From JADLBR01 sp020847615 (GTDB taxonomy: Bacteria > Verrucomicrobiota > Verrucomicrobiia > JADLBR01): a stretch of DNA of 64,000 nucleotides. The stretch spans positions 62,001 to 126,000 of the forward strand of contig JAPKHT010000001.1 of assembly GCA_026646655.1 (NCBI GenBank), written 5' to 3'. The position numbers and the translations under genes were made by a program. A model generated the notes under the pieces. It was not told the DNA's origin. It saw only the letters and a list, made by a program, of their open reading frames with translations, and searched no databases. Shown here piece after piece: positions 52,612-60,907 of the stretch. Position 1 is the first letter of the stretch. Each line of letters opens with the position of its first letter.

Positions 52612-52652
52612 CCGAACGCGTGAGCGTTTGGCCGCCAATCGCCCGAGGCGAT
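52590..52652 (+). repeat. REP element R3, supplying a stop codon
   Basis: GTAG at 52608-52611 contains the TAG of the beta-helix gene; CCGAACGC, tetraloop GTGA and GCGTTTGG follow (52612-52631). A second hairpin ATCGCC-CGA-GGCGAT is at 52638-52652, as in R1. The upstream arm (from about 52590) resembles that of R2. Confidence 0.85.
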
Positions 52653-52728
52653 CGGTCGCATCTTCGGCGCCGGTGGGCCCCCGTGTTGGGTTGCGCCGGC
52701 CGATGCATCTTGATATGAACGGCATCCT

Positions 52729-54276
52729 ATGAAACGAGGCCTATTGTTCGCGGCCCTGCTGATCCCCGTGCTGGCAGCCGATGCCGCCGAGCTGAAACCC
52801 GCGGCCATATTCTCGGACCACATGGTGCTCCAGCGGGACAAGGTCGTCCCCGTGTGGGGGTGGGCCGACCCTGGCGAGGAGGTCACCATCGAGTTCGCCG
52901 GCCAGAAGAAGGTCGCCAAGGCCGACGCCCTTGGCCGATGGTCGGCGAGGCTCGATCCGATGCCCGCCAGCGCTGAAGGGCGGAAACTGATGATCCGAGG
53001 TTCGATCGGCGATCGCCAAACGGCCATCGAAGATGTCCTCGTGGGCGAGGTGTGGTTGGGCTCGGGGCAGTCGAACATGGCGATGAGCGTGGGCCGGGCC
53101 CGAGATTTCGAATTGGAGAAGGCCGCGGCGGATCTGCCGCTGATCCGGATGTTCAAGGAAGAGTCCGCGGCGGCGAGGGCGCCGCAAGCCGACGGCAAGG
53201 GGCAGTGGGCGGTGTGCTCGCCAGACACGGTGGGCGGTTTCTCGGCAACGCTCTATTTCATGGGGCGGGAACTGCATCGCGCGCTGAAAGTGCCCGTGGG
53301 CCTGATCAATTCTTCGGTGGGTGGGACGCCGATCGAGCAGTGGGTGGCGGAAGAGGCGCAGGACGGGGTTGCGGAACTCAAGGCGGCGGGGCAGGCGCAG
53401 GCCAAGGCCGAGTCGGAGTTCGACGTCGCGAAGGCCAAGCAGGGTTACGAGAAGGCGGTGGTGCGCTGGAAAGAGCAGGCGGCGGCGGCGAAGGCGGCGG
53501 GCAAAGCGATCCCGCGGCGTCCCAGGGATCCGGTGGCCCAGCGCGAGCGCAAGGGGGGGCGCGGCGGGCTGTTCAACGGGAAGATCGCGCCACTGATCCC
53601 CTGCGCGATCCGCGGAGCGGTCTGGTATCAGGGCGAGGCGAATTCCCACCCGGGCAAGGGGCTATTGTATCGATATCAATTGCCGCTCCTGGTCACCGAC
53701 TGGCGCGCCCGCTGGGGCGAGGAGTTTCCCTTCGCCTGGGTGCAGTTGCCCAATTTCGGGCGCGAGGGCGAGGACTGGATGCTGGTGCGCGAGGCGATGC
53801 TCAAGACCCTGCGCCTGCCGAAGACCGGCATGGCCATCACCATTGACATCGGCGAGACCAAGGATATCCACCCAAAGAACAAACAGGATGTCGGGAAACG
53901 GCTCGCGCTGTGGGCGCTGGGGACGGTCTACGGGCAGAAGGTCCCTGCCACCAGCGGGCCGCTGCCCGCGGGCCACGATCTGCGCGGTTCGGAGATCGCC
54001 GTCTCCTTCGCGCACTGCGATGGCGGCCTTCAGGCAAAGGGCGGGGAATTGAAAGGCTTCGACATAGCCGGCGAGGACCGTCGATGGAAGCCCGCGCGGG
54101 CCAAGATCGAGGGCGACAAAGTGATCGTGTCCTGCGCCGAGGTGCCCAGACCCGTCGCCGTCCGCTACGCGTGGGCCACCGACCCGGAATGCAATCTGTA
54201 TAACGGCGCAGGCCTCCCCGCGTCGCCATTCCGGACCGACGATTGGCCCGCGGCCGAGGCGCCGGAGGCGAGGTAG
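52729..54276 (+). CDS. Sialate O-acetylesterase-like carbohydrate esterase
   Basis: The 515-residue secreted protein has signal peptide MKRGLLFAALLIPVLAADAA. The SASA/SGNH catalytic block is GSGQSNM with nucleophile Ser115, then WYQGEANSHPGKG. KDIHPKNKQDVGKRLALWAL supplies Asp379 and His381. Between about residues 220 and 265 lies an Ala/Lys/Glu-rich charged helix that may be a coiled-coil insertion. Members remove O-acetyl groups from sialic acids or from plant and algal polysaccharides; alongside a GH33-like sialidase in this window, sialic acid is a reasonable but unproven substrate. Confidence 0.85.
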   Translation: MKRGLLFAALLIPVLAADAAELKPAAIFSDHMVLQRDKVVPVWGWADPGEEVTIEFAGQKKVAKADALGRWSARLDPMPASAEGRKLMIRGSIGDRQTAIEDVLVGEVWLGSGQSNMAMSVGRARDFELEKAAADLPLIRMFKEESAAARAPQADGKGQWAVCSPDTVGGFSATLYFMGRELHRALKVPVGLINSSVGGTPIEQWVAEEAQDGVAELKAAGQAQAKAESEFDVAKAKQGYEKAVVRWKEQAAAAKAAGKAIPRRPRDPVAQRERKGGRGGLFNGKIAPLIPCAIRGAVWYQGEANSHPGKGLLYRYQLPLLVTDWRARWGEEFPFAWVQLPNFGREGEDWMLVREAMLKTLRLPKTGMAITIDIGETKDIHPKNKQDVGKRLALWALGTVYGQKVPATSGPLPAGHDLRGSEIAVSFAHCDGGLQAKGGELKGFDIAGEDRRWKPARAKIEGDKVIVSCAEVPRPVAVRYAWATDPECNLYNGAGLPASPFRTDDWPAAEAPEAR

Positions 54277-54318
54277 CGCCCGGGACCGGCCCGCCGCGCG
54301 ACAGAGTAGGTATCAGGC

Positions 54319-55401
54319 ATGAGGCCGCTTTCATCCATGGCGCTGCTCATCGGTTGCGCGCTTGCGGCGGTCGCGGCGCGCGCGGAGACGCCGCCTCCGG
54401 CGGCAGATGCCTCGGGGGGCCTGCAGCGCCCGCCCGACTCGATCCCGTCCGATGCGCCAGAGATATCGCCGCTCTCACCGGACGAGATTGGGGCGTGGCG
54501 CGAGCGCTGGCTGGCGTTTCTTTTTGGCGGCGAGTTGCCCCTGGAACGGCCGCCCCTGATTGTCCGAGAGGTGGGCCGCGACGAGCGCGGCGGCATCGAG
54601 CGAACCCACATTCGCTACGAGGTTGAACCGGGTGTGGAGACGGAGGCCTACATCCTGCGCCGCAGCGATGGCGCCGAAAGGCGCCCGGGCGTGGTCGTGT
54701 TTCACTCCACCTCCGCCGAGACCATCGGGCAGTCCGGTTCCCTCGATCCCGCCGAGGACCGTCACATCGGCGCGCACCTGGCCCTGCGCGGCTACGTCGT
54801 CATCGCGCCGAAATGCTACCTCTGGGGCGCCGCCGGTCAGGCCCCGCCCCCGAACCCGGGGCGCGCGTTCTGGGAGGGCGAGGTCGAGAAGATGCAAGGG
54901 CGCCACCCGCGGTGGAAGGGGATGGCCCGGATGGTCTGGGATGGCATCCGGGCTGTCGATGCCCTCGTCGCGCGGAATGACGTCGATGCGGCGCGCATCG
55001 GCTGCATCGGGCACTCGCTCGGCGCGAAGGAGTCGCTCTATCTGGCCGCCTTCGACCGGCGCGTGAAGGCGGCCGTGTCGAGCGATGGTGGCATCGGGCT
55101 CCGCCTTTCGAACTGGGAGGCGCCATGGTATCTCGGCGCCGAGATCCGCTCGCCGGAATTCTCTCTCGAGAACCACCAGATCCTCGCGATGATCGCGCCG
55201 CGCGCATTCCTCCTGGTGGCCGGCAGGGATGACAACGAGCGCTCGTGGCCCTTCATCGCGGGCGCGCTGCCGTTATGGAGATCGCTGGGCGCGGCCGATG
55301 CCGTTGGCTGGTTTCGGCATGGCGCCGGGCACAATTGGCCGCCGGAGGCGCAGGAGGCAGGGTATGCGTTTCTCGATCGTTTCCTGATGCGCCGACAATG
55401 A
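54319..55401 (+). CDS. Secreted dienelactone-hydrolase-like alpha/beta hydrolase
   Basis: The 360-residue protein starts at ATG 54319 with a short signal peptide (MRPLSSMALLIGCALAAVAARA). An alpha/beta-hydrolase fold is supported by VVFHSTSAETIGQS (oxyanion region), IGCIGHSLGAKESLYL (GHSLG nucleophile elbow), LVAGRDDNERS (acid) and HGAGHNWPPE (catalytic His). It resembles acetyl-xylan- or glucuronoyl-esterase-like enzymes of the dienelactone hydrolase clan. It follows the O-acetylesterase gene by 42 nt, and both may strip ester groups from the same polymer. Confidence 0.75.
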   Translation: MRPLSSMALLIGCALAAVAARAETPPPAADASGGLQRPPDSIPSDAPEISPLSPDEIGAWRERWLAFLFGGELPLERPPLIVREVGRDERGGIERTHIRYEVEPGVETEAYILRRSDGAERRPGVVVFHSTSAETIGQSGSLDPAEDRHIGAHLALRGYVVIAPKCYLWGAAGQAPPPNPGRAFWEGEVEKMQGRHPRWKGMARMVWDGIRAVDALVARNDVDAARIGCIGHSLGAKESLYLAAFDRRVKAAVSSDGGIGLRLSNWEAPWYLGAEIRSPEFSLENHQILAMIAPRAFLLVAGRDDNERSWPFIAGALPLWRSLGAADAVGWFRHGAGHNWPPEAQEAGYAFLDRFLMRRQ

Positions 55402-55502
55402 GGCTCCGACGTCCGGGGCATGCCGAGCCACCAGAACGGTCCCCATGCGCTTCATCATGAAGGGGCGCATGGCCGATCACGGCAGAGGCGTCGATCCGGA
55501 CA

Positions 55503-56705
55503 CTAATGCCGGGCGCGCTTCGGGAATGCCTGCTCGTCCAGGACGCGCCCGTCGTCGAGGGCCTTGAGCGCGACGCTCATGCGTTCCGCGCCGCGATCGA
55601 ACGTCAGCAGCAGGTAGCTGGCCCCCTTGTCGAGAAAGGCGGCATCGGGATCGATGCCGAAGGTGCCGTTGCCGCGCACCGAACTGTTGTAATAGGAGAA
55701 GCCGTCCACCACGGTGCGCTCCGCGTGGTAGCATTCGCCGGAGATGGCGATGGAGCCTTTCTCGATCAACCGCTTCCAGGCGCCCTCCGCGTGGCGGCGC
55801 ACCTTGAGACTGGTCTCGCCGTAGAGGGTGATCACGAAACCGGCCGCCGTGGCGCCCATCGTTTCTTGGTACCACTTCAGTTGCTCGGAATCCTTGTCGA
55901 AGGGATGGCAGGACTGGTTCGGTGTGCCGAAATCGCCCGTGTGGCTCATGTCCACGGAGATGATGCGCAGATCGAAGTCCGGGATGTCGAAGGCCCAGAG
56001 CCACTCCTTTCCCGGGAGCGCGAAGAACTTCCGATAGCCCGTGGCGGAGATGTCGTAGGCGGGGACGCCGGGTCCCGGGCTCTTGGGCCGGATCTTGCGG
56101 TCGAGGTTACCCAGGGAGGGCATGAACGGCGTCGAGCGGAACAGCTCGGCCTGCGTGCCGATCAGTTTGCTATGAGAGCCCGTGCTCTCCGGGTCCCCCT
56201 CCGCGCCAAACTCGTATTGCATGGCCGTGTCCCCCGCCGAGATCAACAGGTGGGCGTCCTCTTTCCGGATCGCGGTGAAATCCAGCGTGGCGTCGGCCCG
56301 GATGTTGGCGACCACCACGATGCGCAGCCGCTTTGTGGGGTAGCCCTTGAAAGTGGCGATGTCCGACACCTGCGCGCCGGTCCTCACCCGGTAGTGATAC
56401 AGGGCGTCCTTCGTTTCTAGGGGAATCTCCACGTGATGGAGTTGGCGACTGCCGGGGACCTTGACAGTCTGGCCAAGGCTGGCAGACGTGCCGAATTCGA
56501 CGACGGAATCCCCCGGGTCCGTCGTTTCCCAGCTGACGACGATCTTCGATGGGTCCGGGGACTGGTGGGTCAACCAGACGCGCTCCACGCGGGCGGCTGC
56601 CTTCCCTTCGGCGTCCGCGGAAATGGCAGAATCGGCTCTGCCCGCAAAGGCGACGAGCGCGGCCAGTGAGACGAGGGGGATGCGATCGATGGATCTCATA
56701 CTCAT
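55503..56705 (-). CDS. Purple-acid-phosphatase-like protein with degraded metal site
   Basis: The 400-residue exported protein has an N-terminal fibronectin-like domain (RVWLTHQSPDPSKIVVSWET) as in purple acid phosphatases, then a calcineurin-type fold. Several canonical metal ligands are replaced. No D-x-H is seen in the first motif. GD is kept at 158-159 (SAGDTA). G-N-H-(D/E) has become GNLD at 199-202. The H-x-x motif region reads ITLYGETS, and G-H-x-H has become SGECYH. It may be catalytically dead, use a different metal set or bind phosphate-bearing glycans. It is divergent from the LamG gene across the 21-bp direct repeats. Confidence 0.65.
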   Translation of the reverse strand: MSMRSIDRIPLVSLAALVAFAGRADSAISADAEGKAAARVERVWLTHQSPDPSKIVVSWETTDPGDSVVEFGTSASLGQTVKVPGSRQLHHVEIPLETKDALYHYRVRTGAQVSDIATFKGYPTKRLRIVVVANIRADATLDFTAIRKEDAHLLISAGDTAMQYEFGAEGDPESTGSHSKLIGTQAELFRSTPFMPSLGNLDRKIRPKSPGPGVPAYDISATGYRKFFALPGKEWLWAFDIPDFDLRIISVDMSHTGDFGTPNQSCHPFDKDSEQLKWYQETMGATAAGFVITLYGETSLKVRRHAEGAWKRLIEKGSIAISGECYHAERTVVDGFSYYNSSVRGNGTFGIDPDAAFLDKGASYLLLTFDRGAERMSVALKALDDGRVLDEQAFPKRARH

Positions 56706-56727
56706 CTTTACGTGCGGGGATCGCCCC

Positions 56728-56769
56728 GGTCAAGAATCGACATCCGACGGTCAACTATTGATATTTCCC
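56728..56769 (+). promoter_or_regulatory. Two 21-bp direct repeats in a divergent promoter region
   Basis: GGTCAAGAATCGACATCCGA begins at 56728 and GGTCAACTATTGATATTTCC at 56749. The first is nearly identical to 37885-37905, and the second keeps GGTCAA, GATAT and TTTC. The site is 113 bp before the LamG gene start and 23 bp before the phosphatase-like gene. Confidence 0.62.
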
Positions 56770-56882
56770 GAACGGGGGTGGGATGGACACCATGGGACAT
56801 CGGATCGTGCCCGGCCGAGGCCTTTTCGAGGAGCGATGTGGTGAACGACTATTTTTTTATCGGGGCGGGGAGGTGGTGCGCG

Positions 56883-59800
56883 ATGGGCGAAATCCCGCGG
56901 CCTCTATCGGTCGCGATTTTGCTGTTTGCGTTGGCCGCGACGCGCGATGCGCGGGGCGCGGCGGCCCTGCCGATATCGGCGATGCCGCACGTCGGCGACT
57001 ACACGCACATGTGGTGGGCGGAGGGATTTCCGGGGCACACGCCGGAGGCGCCGTGGCGCCGGGTCATCCAGACGGGGCGCTACGCGGTGGCGCTGGACAC
57101 GGAGACGATGCGTGTCCCGCACCTGGGCCCGGTTCCGCCGGGCACGGGCTATTCGGAGTGCGCGGGCGCAGACAACCGCGCGTGGGGCGGTCTCCCGGCC
57201 GCCGATCTCGCGCTCGCCATCGCGGTTGAGGGAAAGACCTACCGGTGCGCGCGCGGCGGCAAGTGGTCCGCTTTCGGTGGACCGCGACTGGTCGAGTCGG
57301 GCCGATTCCTGCAGCGCGCGGACGTCACCGGGCTGGTGTTTGCCGCCGAGGACGGATCCCCTCTGAACGTCGAGGCGCGATTCGAGACGGTGGCATGGCC
57401 CGATCGCCTGGCGCTGATCCTCGCGGCGCGCCCGGGGCTGATGCCGATCCCCGCGGGCGAGGCGTGTTTCGGGCGCGTCGGGGGTGGGTTCGGGCTGGAT
57501 GGGACGAACCACCTCGAGATCCCGCATGCCCCGGAACTGGATCCGGCGCGATTCACGCTGGAATTGTGGGCCTTTGTCCCCACCGATTGCCAGGCTTCGG
57601 AGAAGACCTTCCCGTGGTTGGTCTGCAAGAATCGTCACGAGCAGGCTGAGGGCAATTACGGCATCGTGATCTTGGGCGGCGCGCCACAGGCGAGGATGAA
57701 CATCGGCGGCGGCCGTGAGAATGCGTTCACCGTGGACGGCCGGCCCGGGCAACTGAAGATCGAGGCATGGAACCATCTGGCGATGAGCTACGATGGAGAG
57801 ACGCTGCGGTTATACGTCAACGGGGCGCCGTCCGGTGAGCGCAGGATCGGGCGCAGTCGCGTGCCCGGCCGCGACGGGCTGGCCTTTGGACGAAGGCAGG
57901 ACAACTGCGGCGACGGCTACCACTTTCGCGGGGCGATCGACGAGGTCCGATTCTATGACCGCGCGCTCGGCGCCGACGAGGTGCGCGCGCGTTACCAGAG
58001 GCCCGAGGCGGCGTCCCCGTCGATGAGGCCGATCCGCGAGTGGTCCTTCCGCTCGGATGGCCGGGCGGCTCCGTCGAAACCGCGCGAGGCGTGGCGCGAT
58101 GCCTCCATGGAGATATGCCTGAACGCCGGCAAGGGGGACGCGCGCGGGCGCTGGGATCTGCCACCAGGGCAGCCGTGGGAATCGGGAGATTGGAGGGAGG
58201 TGTTCGTGGCGCTGGATTGGGACGATCCGGGCGCGACGACCAGCGGTTGGGCGAGGAAGTTGATCCATGGGTTGCGCGGGATGTTTCCGGCCGGTTCGGG
58301 GGACGCGACGCCGCGGCCCTTGCGCGTCGAGGCCAGCGAGATCCCCGGCGGTGCGCCGCAGCCGGTGGATTTCGACGTGGCGCGCGGCTGGCATCGGGTG
58401 AACCTCGATGGCATCGAGCCCACCGTGCCGCCTGGCGATGGGCGCGACAGGCGGAATGACGCCATCGAGAGAGTGGGGCTGGTGCTATCGAACCCCGCCG
58501 ACCACGGGCAGGTCGCCAGGCTGATGTTCGAGAAGACCTCGGGTGGCATCCGCCAGCGCATCGGTGCGGCGATCACCGGCGTGTCCGCCGTCCTGCGCGA
58601 TCGCGATGGTTGCCCCACGGGCATCCCGGTGCAACTGAGTAAGAATTGGCACGGGCGACCCGAGGGCGGGGTGTATTCGGGCCAATGGTTCCACGGGATC
58701 TCGCAGGTGCGCGTGCCGCCGCGGGCCAAGTTGGAACTGGAGCTGACGATCGCGTACGGGCACTGGGGTGGCGTGGCCGCCGCATCGCACGCTCAGCTCT
58801 GTCTCATCGGCTGGGGCAGCAACCAGCTCTGGGACCAGAGCGCGCTGGGATCCTGGGGCGAGAGCATCTGCTACGAGCCCGATCAGGCGCAGGGCCAGTG
58901 CGCCATCCTCGACGTGCGGCCCGTGATGGTCCGCTCGAGGGCCAACGACGCCCCCTGGTCCTGGACGCACAACGTGGGCGGCGGTGACTTCTTCAGGTTT
59001 TTCGATCCCTCCGGCAAGCGCGTATTCCCCGCCCGCATGCGCACCGCGTACGAGCGCCATGGGCCGTGCTTGACCGAGGTCACCTACGCGGGGCAGACCG
59101 GCGATGCCATCGGGCACGCCGCCACCGTCAGCCTCGCCCGGACCGACGACGTCGTGCGCGGCACGTACCGCTTGCGCCTGGATGTGAGAGAGGCAATCGA
59201 GTTTTCGCGTTTCGTACTATTCCAGATCGGCGCCGACACCTACAGCTATACGGGGGAGCGCAAGATGGCGCTGGGCAATGTCGGGGGCCTGATCCGCGAG
59301 TGGCAGACCCGATGGGGCGAGGACGAGTACCGCACGGAACCCATGGAGTGCGCCGGGCGGATGCCCTGGGTGTCGCTGCACGAGGCGGTGCGGCGCGGCG
59401 ACGAGGGCTCGAGCGGAGCCTGGGCCAACCGCGGCTTCGTCATCCGATCCTGGGATGCCCGCCTCGGTGGCAAGGGTGCGGCGCCGTATGTCGCCGAGCG
59501 CGGCGTCAGGGCCCGCGGCCACGATACCTCGACCATCGACATCCTTCCACCGCCGGGCCTCACCCGACTGGAGCCCGGGGACTTTGTCGAGGCGACGATC
59601 GAGCACATCATCGTGCCCCAGTTCGCCGCGGACTATTACGGCCCCAGCGAGGCGCTGCGCGCCGCGCTGAAGGAGGGGGAGAACACGTGGCGCATGATCC
59701 ATCGCGAGGCCGCGGGCAACGACCGGCGCGTCAGGGTCAAGGTCGGCGCGCTCGAGGCGCTATATCCCGCGGTGCGTTTGCGCGCGGAGCGCGACCGGGC

Positions 59801-60032
59801 GGAATTGACGCTCGACGGCGGCCTTGGTTATGTGCCGATCACGTTCACAGGTCTCGGGGCGCCGCGCGGATACACGCTCCTCCAAAACGGGCAACCCGTG
59901 GATCAGTCCGTCCACGGCAACGACTTCTGGCAGGCCGACTACGATCCCGCCTCGCGGACCTGGCAGATGACGGTCAACGTGCTGGTCGGCGAAGGCGGGG
60001 CGGGCGCGCTCCGGCTTGAGCGGACCCCGTGA
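56883..60032 (+). CDS. Giant secreted LamG-containing protein of unknown function
   Basis: The 1049-residue protein starts at ATG 56883 with GGGGAGG 9 nt upstream and a signal peptide ending near ARGAA. Residues about 30-190 are a beta-rich domain (HVGDYTHMWWAEGFPG). Residues about 200-365 form a LamG/concanavalin module (GLDGTNHLEIPHAPELDPAR, YDGETLRLYVNG, IDEVRFYDRALG). The rest is beta-rich with many Trp, and no catalytic motif is recognised. It may be a large glycan-binding protein or an enzyme of an undescribed family. The tandem direct repeats upstream suggest regulation shared with the fucosidase. Confidence 0.6.
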   Translation: MGEIPRPLSVAILLFALAATRDARGAAALPISAMPHVGDYTHMWWAEGFPGHTPEAPWRRVIQTGRYAVALDTETMRVPHLGPVPPGTGYSECAGADNRAWGGLPAADLALAIAVEGKTYRCARGGKWSAFGGPRLVESGRFLQRADVTGLVFAAEDGSPLNVEARFETVAWPDRLALILAARPGLMPIPAGEACFGRVGGGFGLDGTNHLEIPHAPELDPARFTLELWAFVPTDCQASEKTFPWLVCKNRHEQAEGNYGIVILGGAPQARMNIGGGRENAFTVDGRPGQLKIEAWNHLAMSYDGETLRLYVNGAPSGERRIGRSRVPGRDGLAFGRRQDNCGDGYHFRGAIDEVRFYDRALGADEVRARYQRPEAASPSMRPIREWSFRSDGRAAPSKPREAWRDASMEICLNAGKGDARGRWDLPPGQPWESGDWREVFVALDWDDPGATTSGWARKLIHGLRGMFPAGSGDATPRPLRVEASEIPGGAPQPVDFDVARGWHRVNLDGIEPTVPPGDGRDRRNDAIERVGLVLSNPADHGQVARLMFEKTSGGIRQRIGAAITGVSAVLRDRDGCPTGIPVQLSKNWHGRPEGGVYSGQWFHGISQVRVPPRAKLELELTIAYGHWGGVAAASHAQLCLIGWGSNQLWDQSALGSWGESICYEPDQAQGQCAILDVRPVMVRSRANDAPWSWTHNVGGGDFFRFFDPSGKRVFPARMRTAYERHGPCLTEVTYAGQTGDAIGHAATVSLARTDDVVRGTYRLRLDVREAIEFSRFVLFQIGADTYSYTGERKMALGNVGGLIREWQTRWGEDEYRTEPMECAGRMPWVSLHEAVRRGDEGSSGAWANRGFVIRSWDARLGGKGAAPYVAERGVRARGHDTSTIDILPPPGLTRLEPGDFVEATIEHIIVPQFAADYYGPSEALRAALKEGENTWRMIHREAAGNDRRVRVKVGALEALYPAVRLRAERDRAELTLDGGLGYVPITFTGLGAPRGYTLLQNGQPVDQSVHGNDFWQADYDPASRTWQMTVNVLVGEGGAGALRLERTP

Positions 60033-60073
60033 GGGTCCCGCGATTGGACATCGGCCCGCCGATCCAGTAGGAT

Positions 60074-60907
60074 ATGCTCATGGTCGGACTCGAGTGTTTG
60101 GCCGCCATCGAAAGCTTTCCCCAGTGGGTCCTCTATCTTTGCGGGTCGCTCGCCGTCTTGGTCCTGGGCAGTTTCATCATCCTTGCGGTGAAGACTTGGG
60201 AGCAGATCCGGCCTAGCCAGGAGGAGATCAGGGAGCGAGAGTCGAGGCGCGCGCTGAAGTTGAAGGGATCTCTGGTGGTACACCCCCCGCATCGGCCGGT
60301 GGTGGAGAATTCGTTGGTCCCTGCATTCAGGCAGGCGGGGCTGGGTCTCTGCATGCCACTCATGGAGACGCACCCGTTCATTTATCCGAGCGGGGAAGAG
60401 AGCGAGAAGATCGATCTCACGAAACTCATCATGCGTCTGCTTCATGATGGGCGGCTCGTCGTTCACGAGACCCACGATGGAAGACTGATAATCAGCCACC
60501 GCGATCTGGAGAACATGGTTCTGGGCGTGGTGCTCGATCCCATTGCCGGATCCGAGGGGGCCTGGCGAGCGTGCGTCGAACAGTTTGGCCCGGGTTCCTT
60601 GGACGAGTACGCCGAGATGACCGCCGTGGGTGACAAGTACGCCAACGAATGGGTTTTCTCCTTTGCTCCGATATTCGCGGTGATGGTGGCGGCGGGCCAC
60701 CATGGGGTATGGGCTGGACCCGTGCCATGGGGCGCGATCGCGCTGACCCTCTGCGCCATCGGGGGGCTCGGCGCGCTGATCTCTGCGCGCGCCAGAGGCC
60801 TGTCGAGCATCGCCAAGTCCGACGGCGTCCTGGGTGCCCGGTTTGAGGCCGGCGTCGCCGCACCGTCGCGTGAGTCGCGGGCGCTGCAACCCCGCGTGGA
60901 CGCATGA
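60074..60907 (+). CDS. Membrane protein of unknown function
   Basis: The 277-residue product has one N-terminal membrane helix (WVLYLCGSLAVLVLGSFIIL, about residues 18-37) and a hydrophilic middle of about 150 residues with repeated His/Asp (DGRLVVHETHDGRLIISHRD). Two C-terminal helices follow (IFAVMVAAGHHGVWAGPV, IALTLCAIGGLGALISA). No family is recognised. Start: ATG 60074, or ATG 60080 in frame. It overlaps the deacetylase gene by ATGA, a sign that the two products are made together; it differs from its secreted neighbours. Confidence 0.6.
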   Translation: MLMVGLECLAAIESFPQWVLYLCGSLAVLVLGSFIILAVKTWEQIRPSQEEIRERESRRALKLKGSLVVHPPHRPVVENSLVPAFRQAGLGLCMPLMETHPFIYPSGEESEKIDLTKLIMRLLHDGRLVVHETHDGRLIISHRDLENMVLGVVLDPIAGSEGAWRACVEQFGPGSLDEYAEMTAVGDKYANEWVFSFAPIFAVMVAAGHHGVWAGPVPWGAIALTLCAIGGLGALISARARGLSSIAKSDGVLGARFEAGVAAPSRESRALQPRVDA

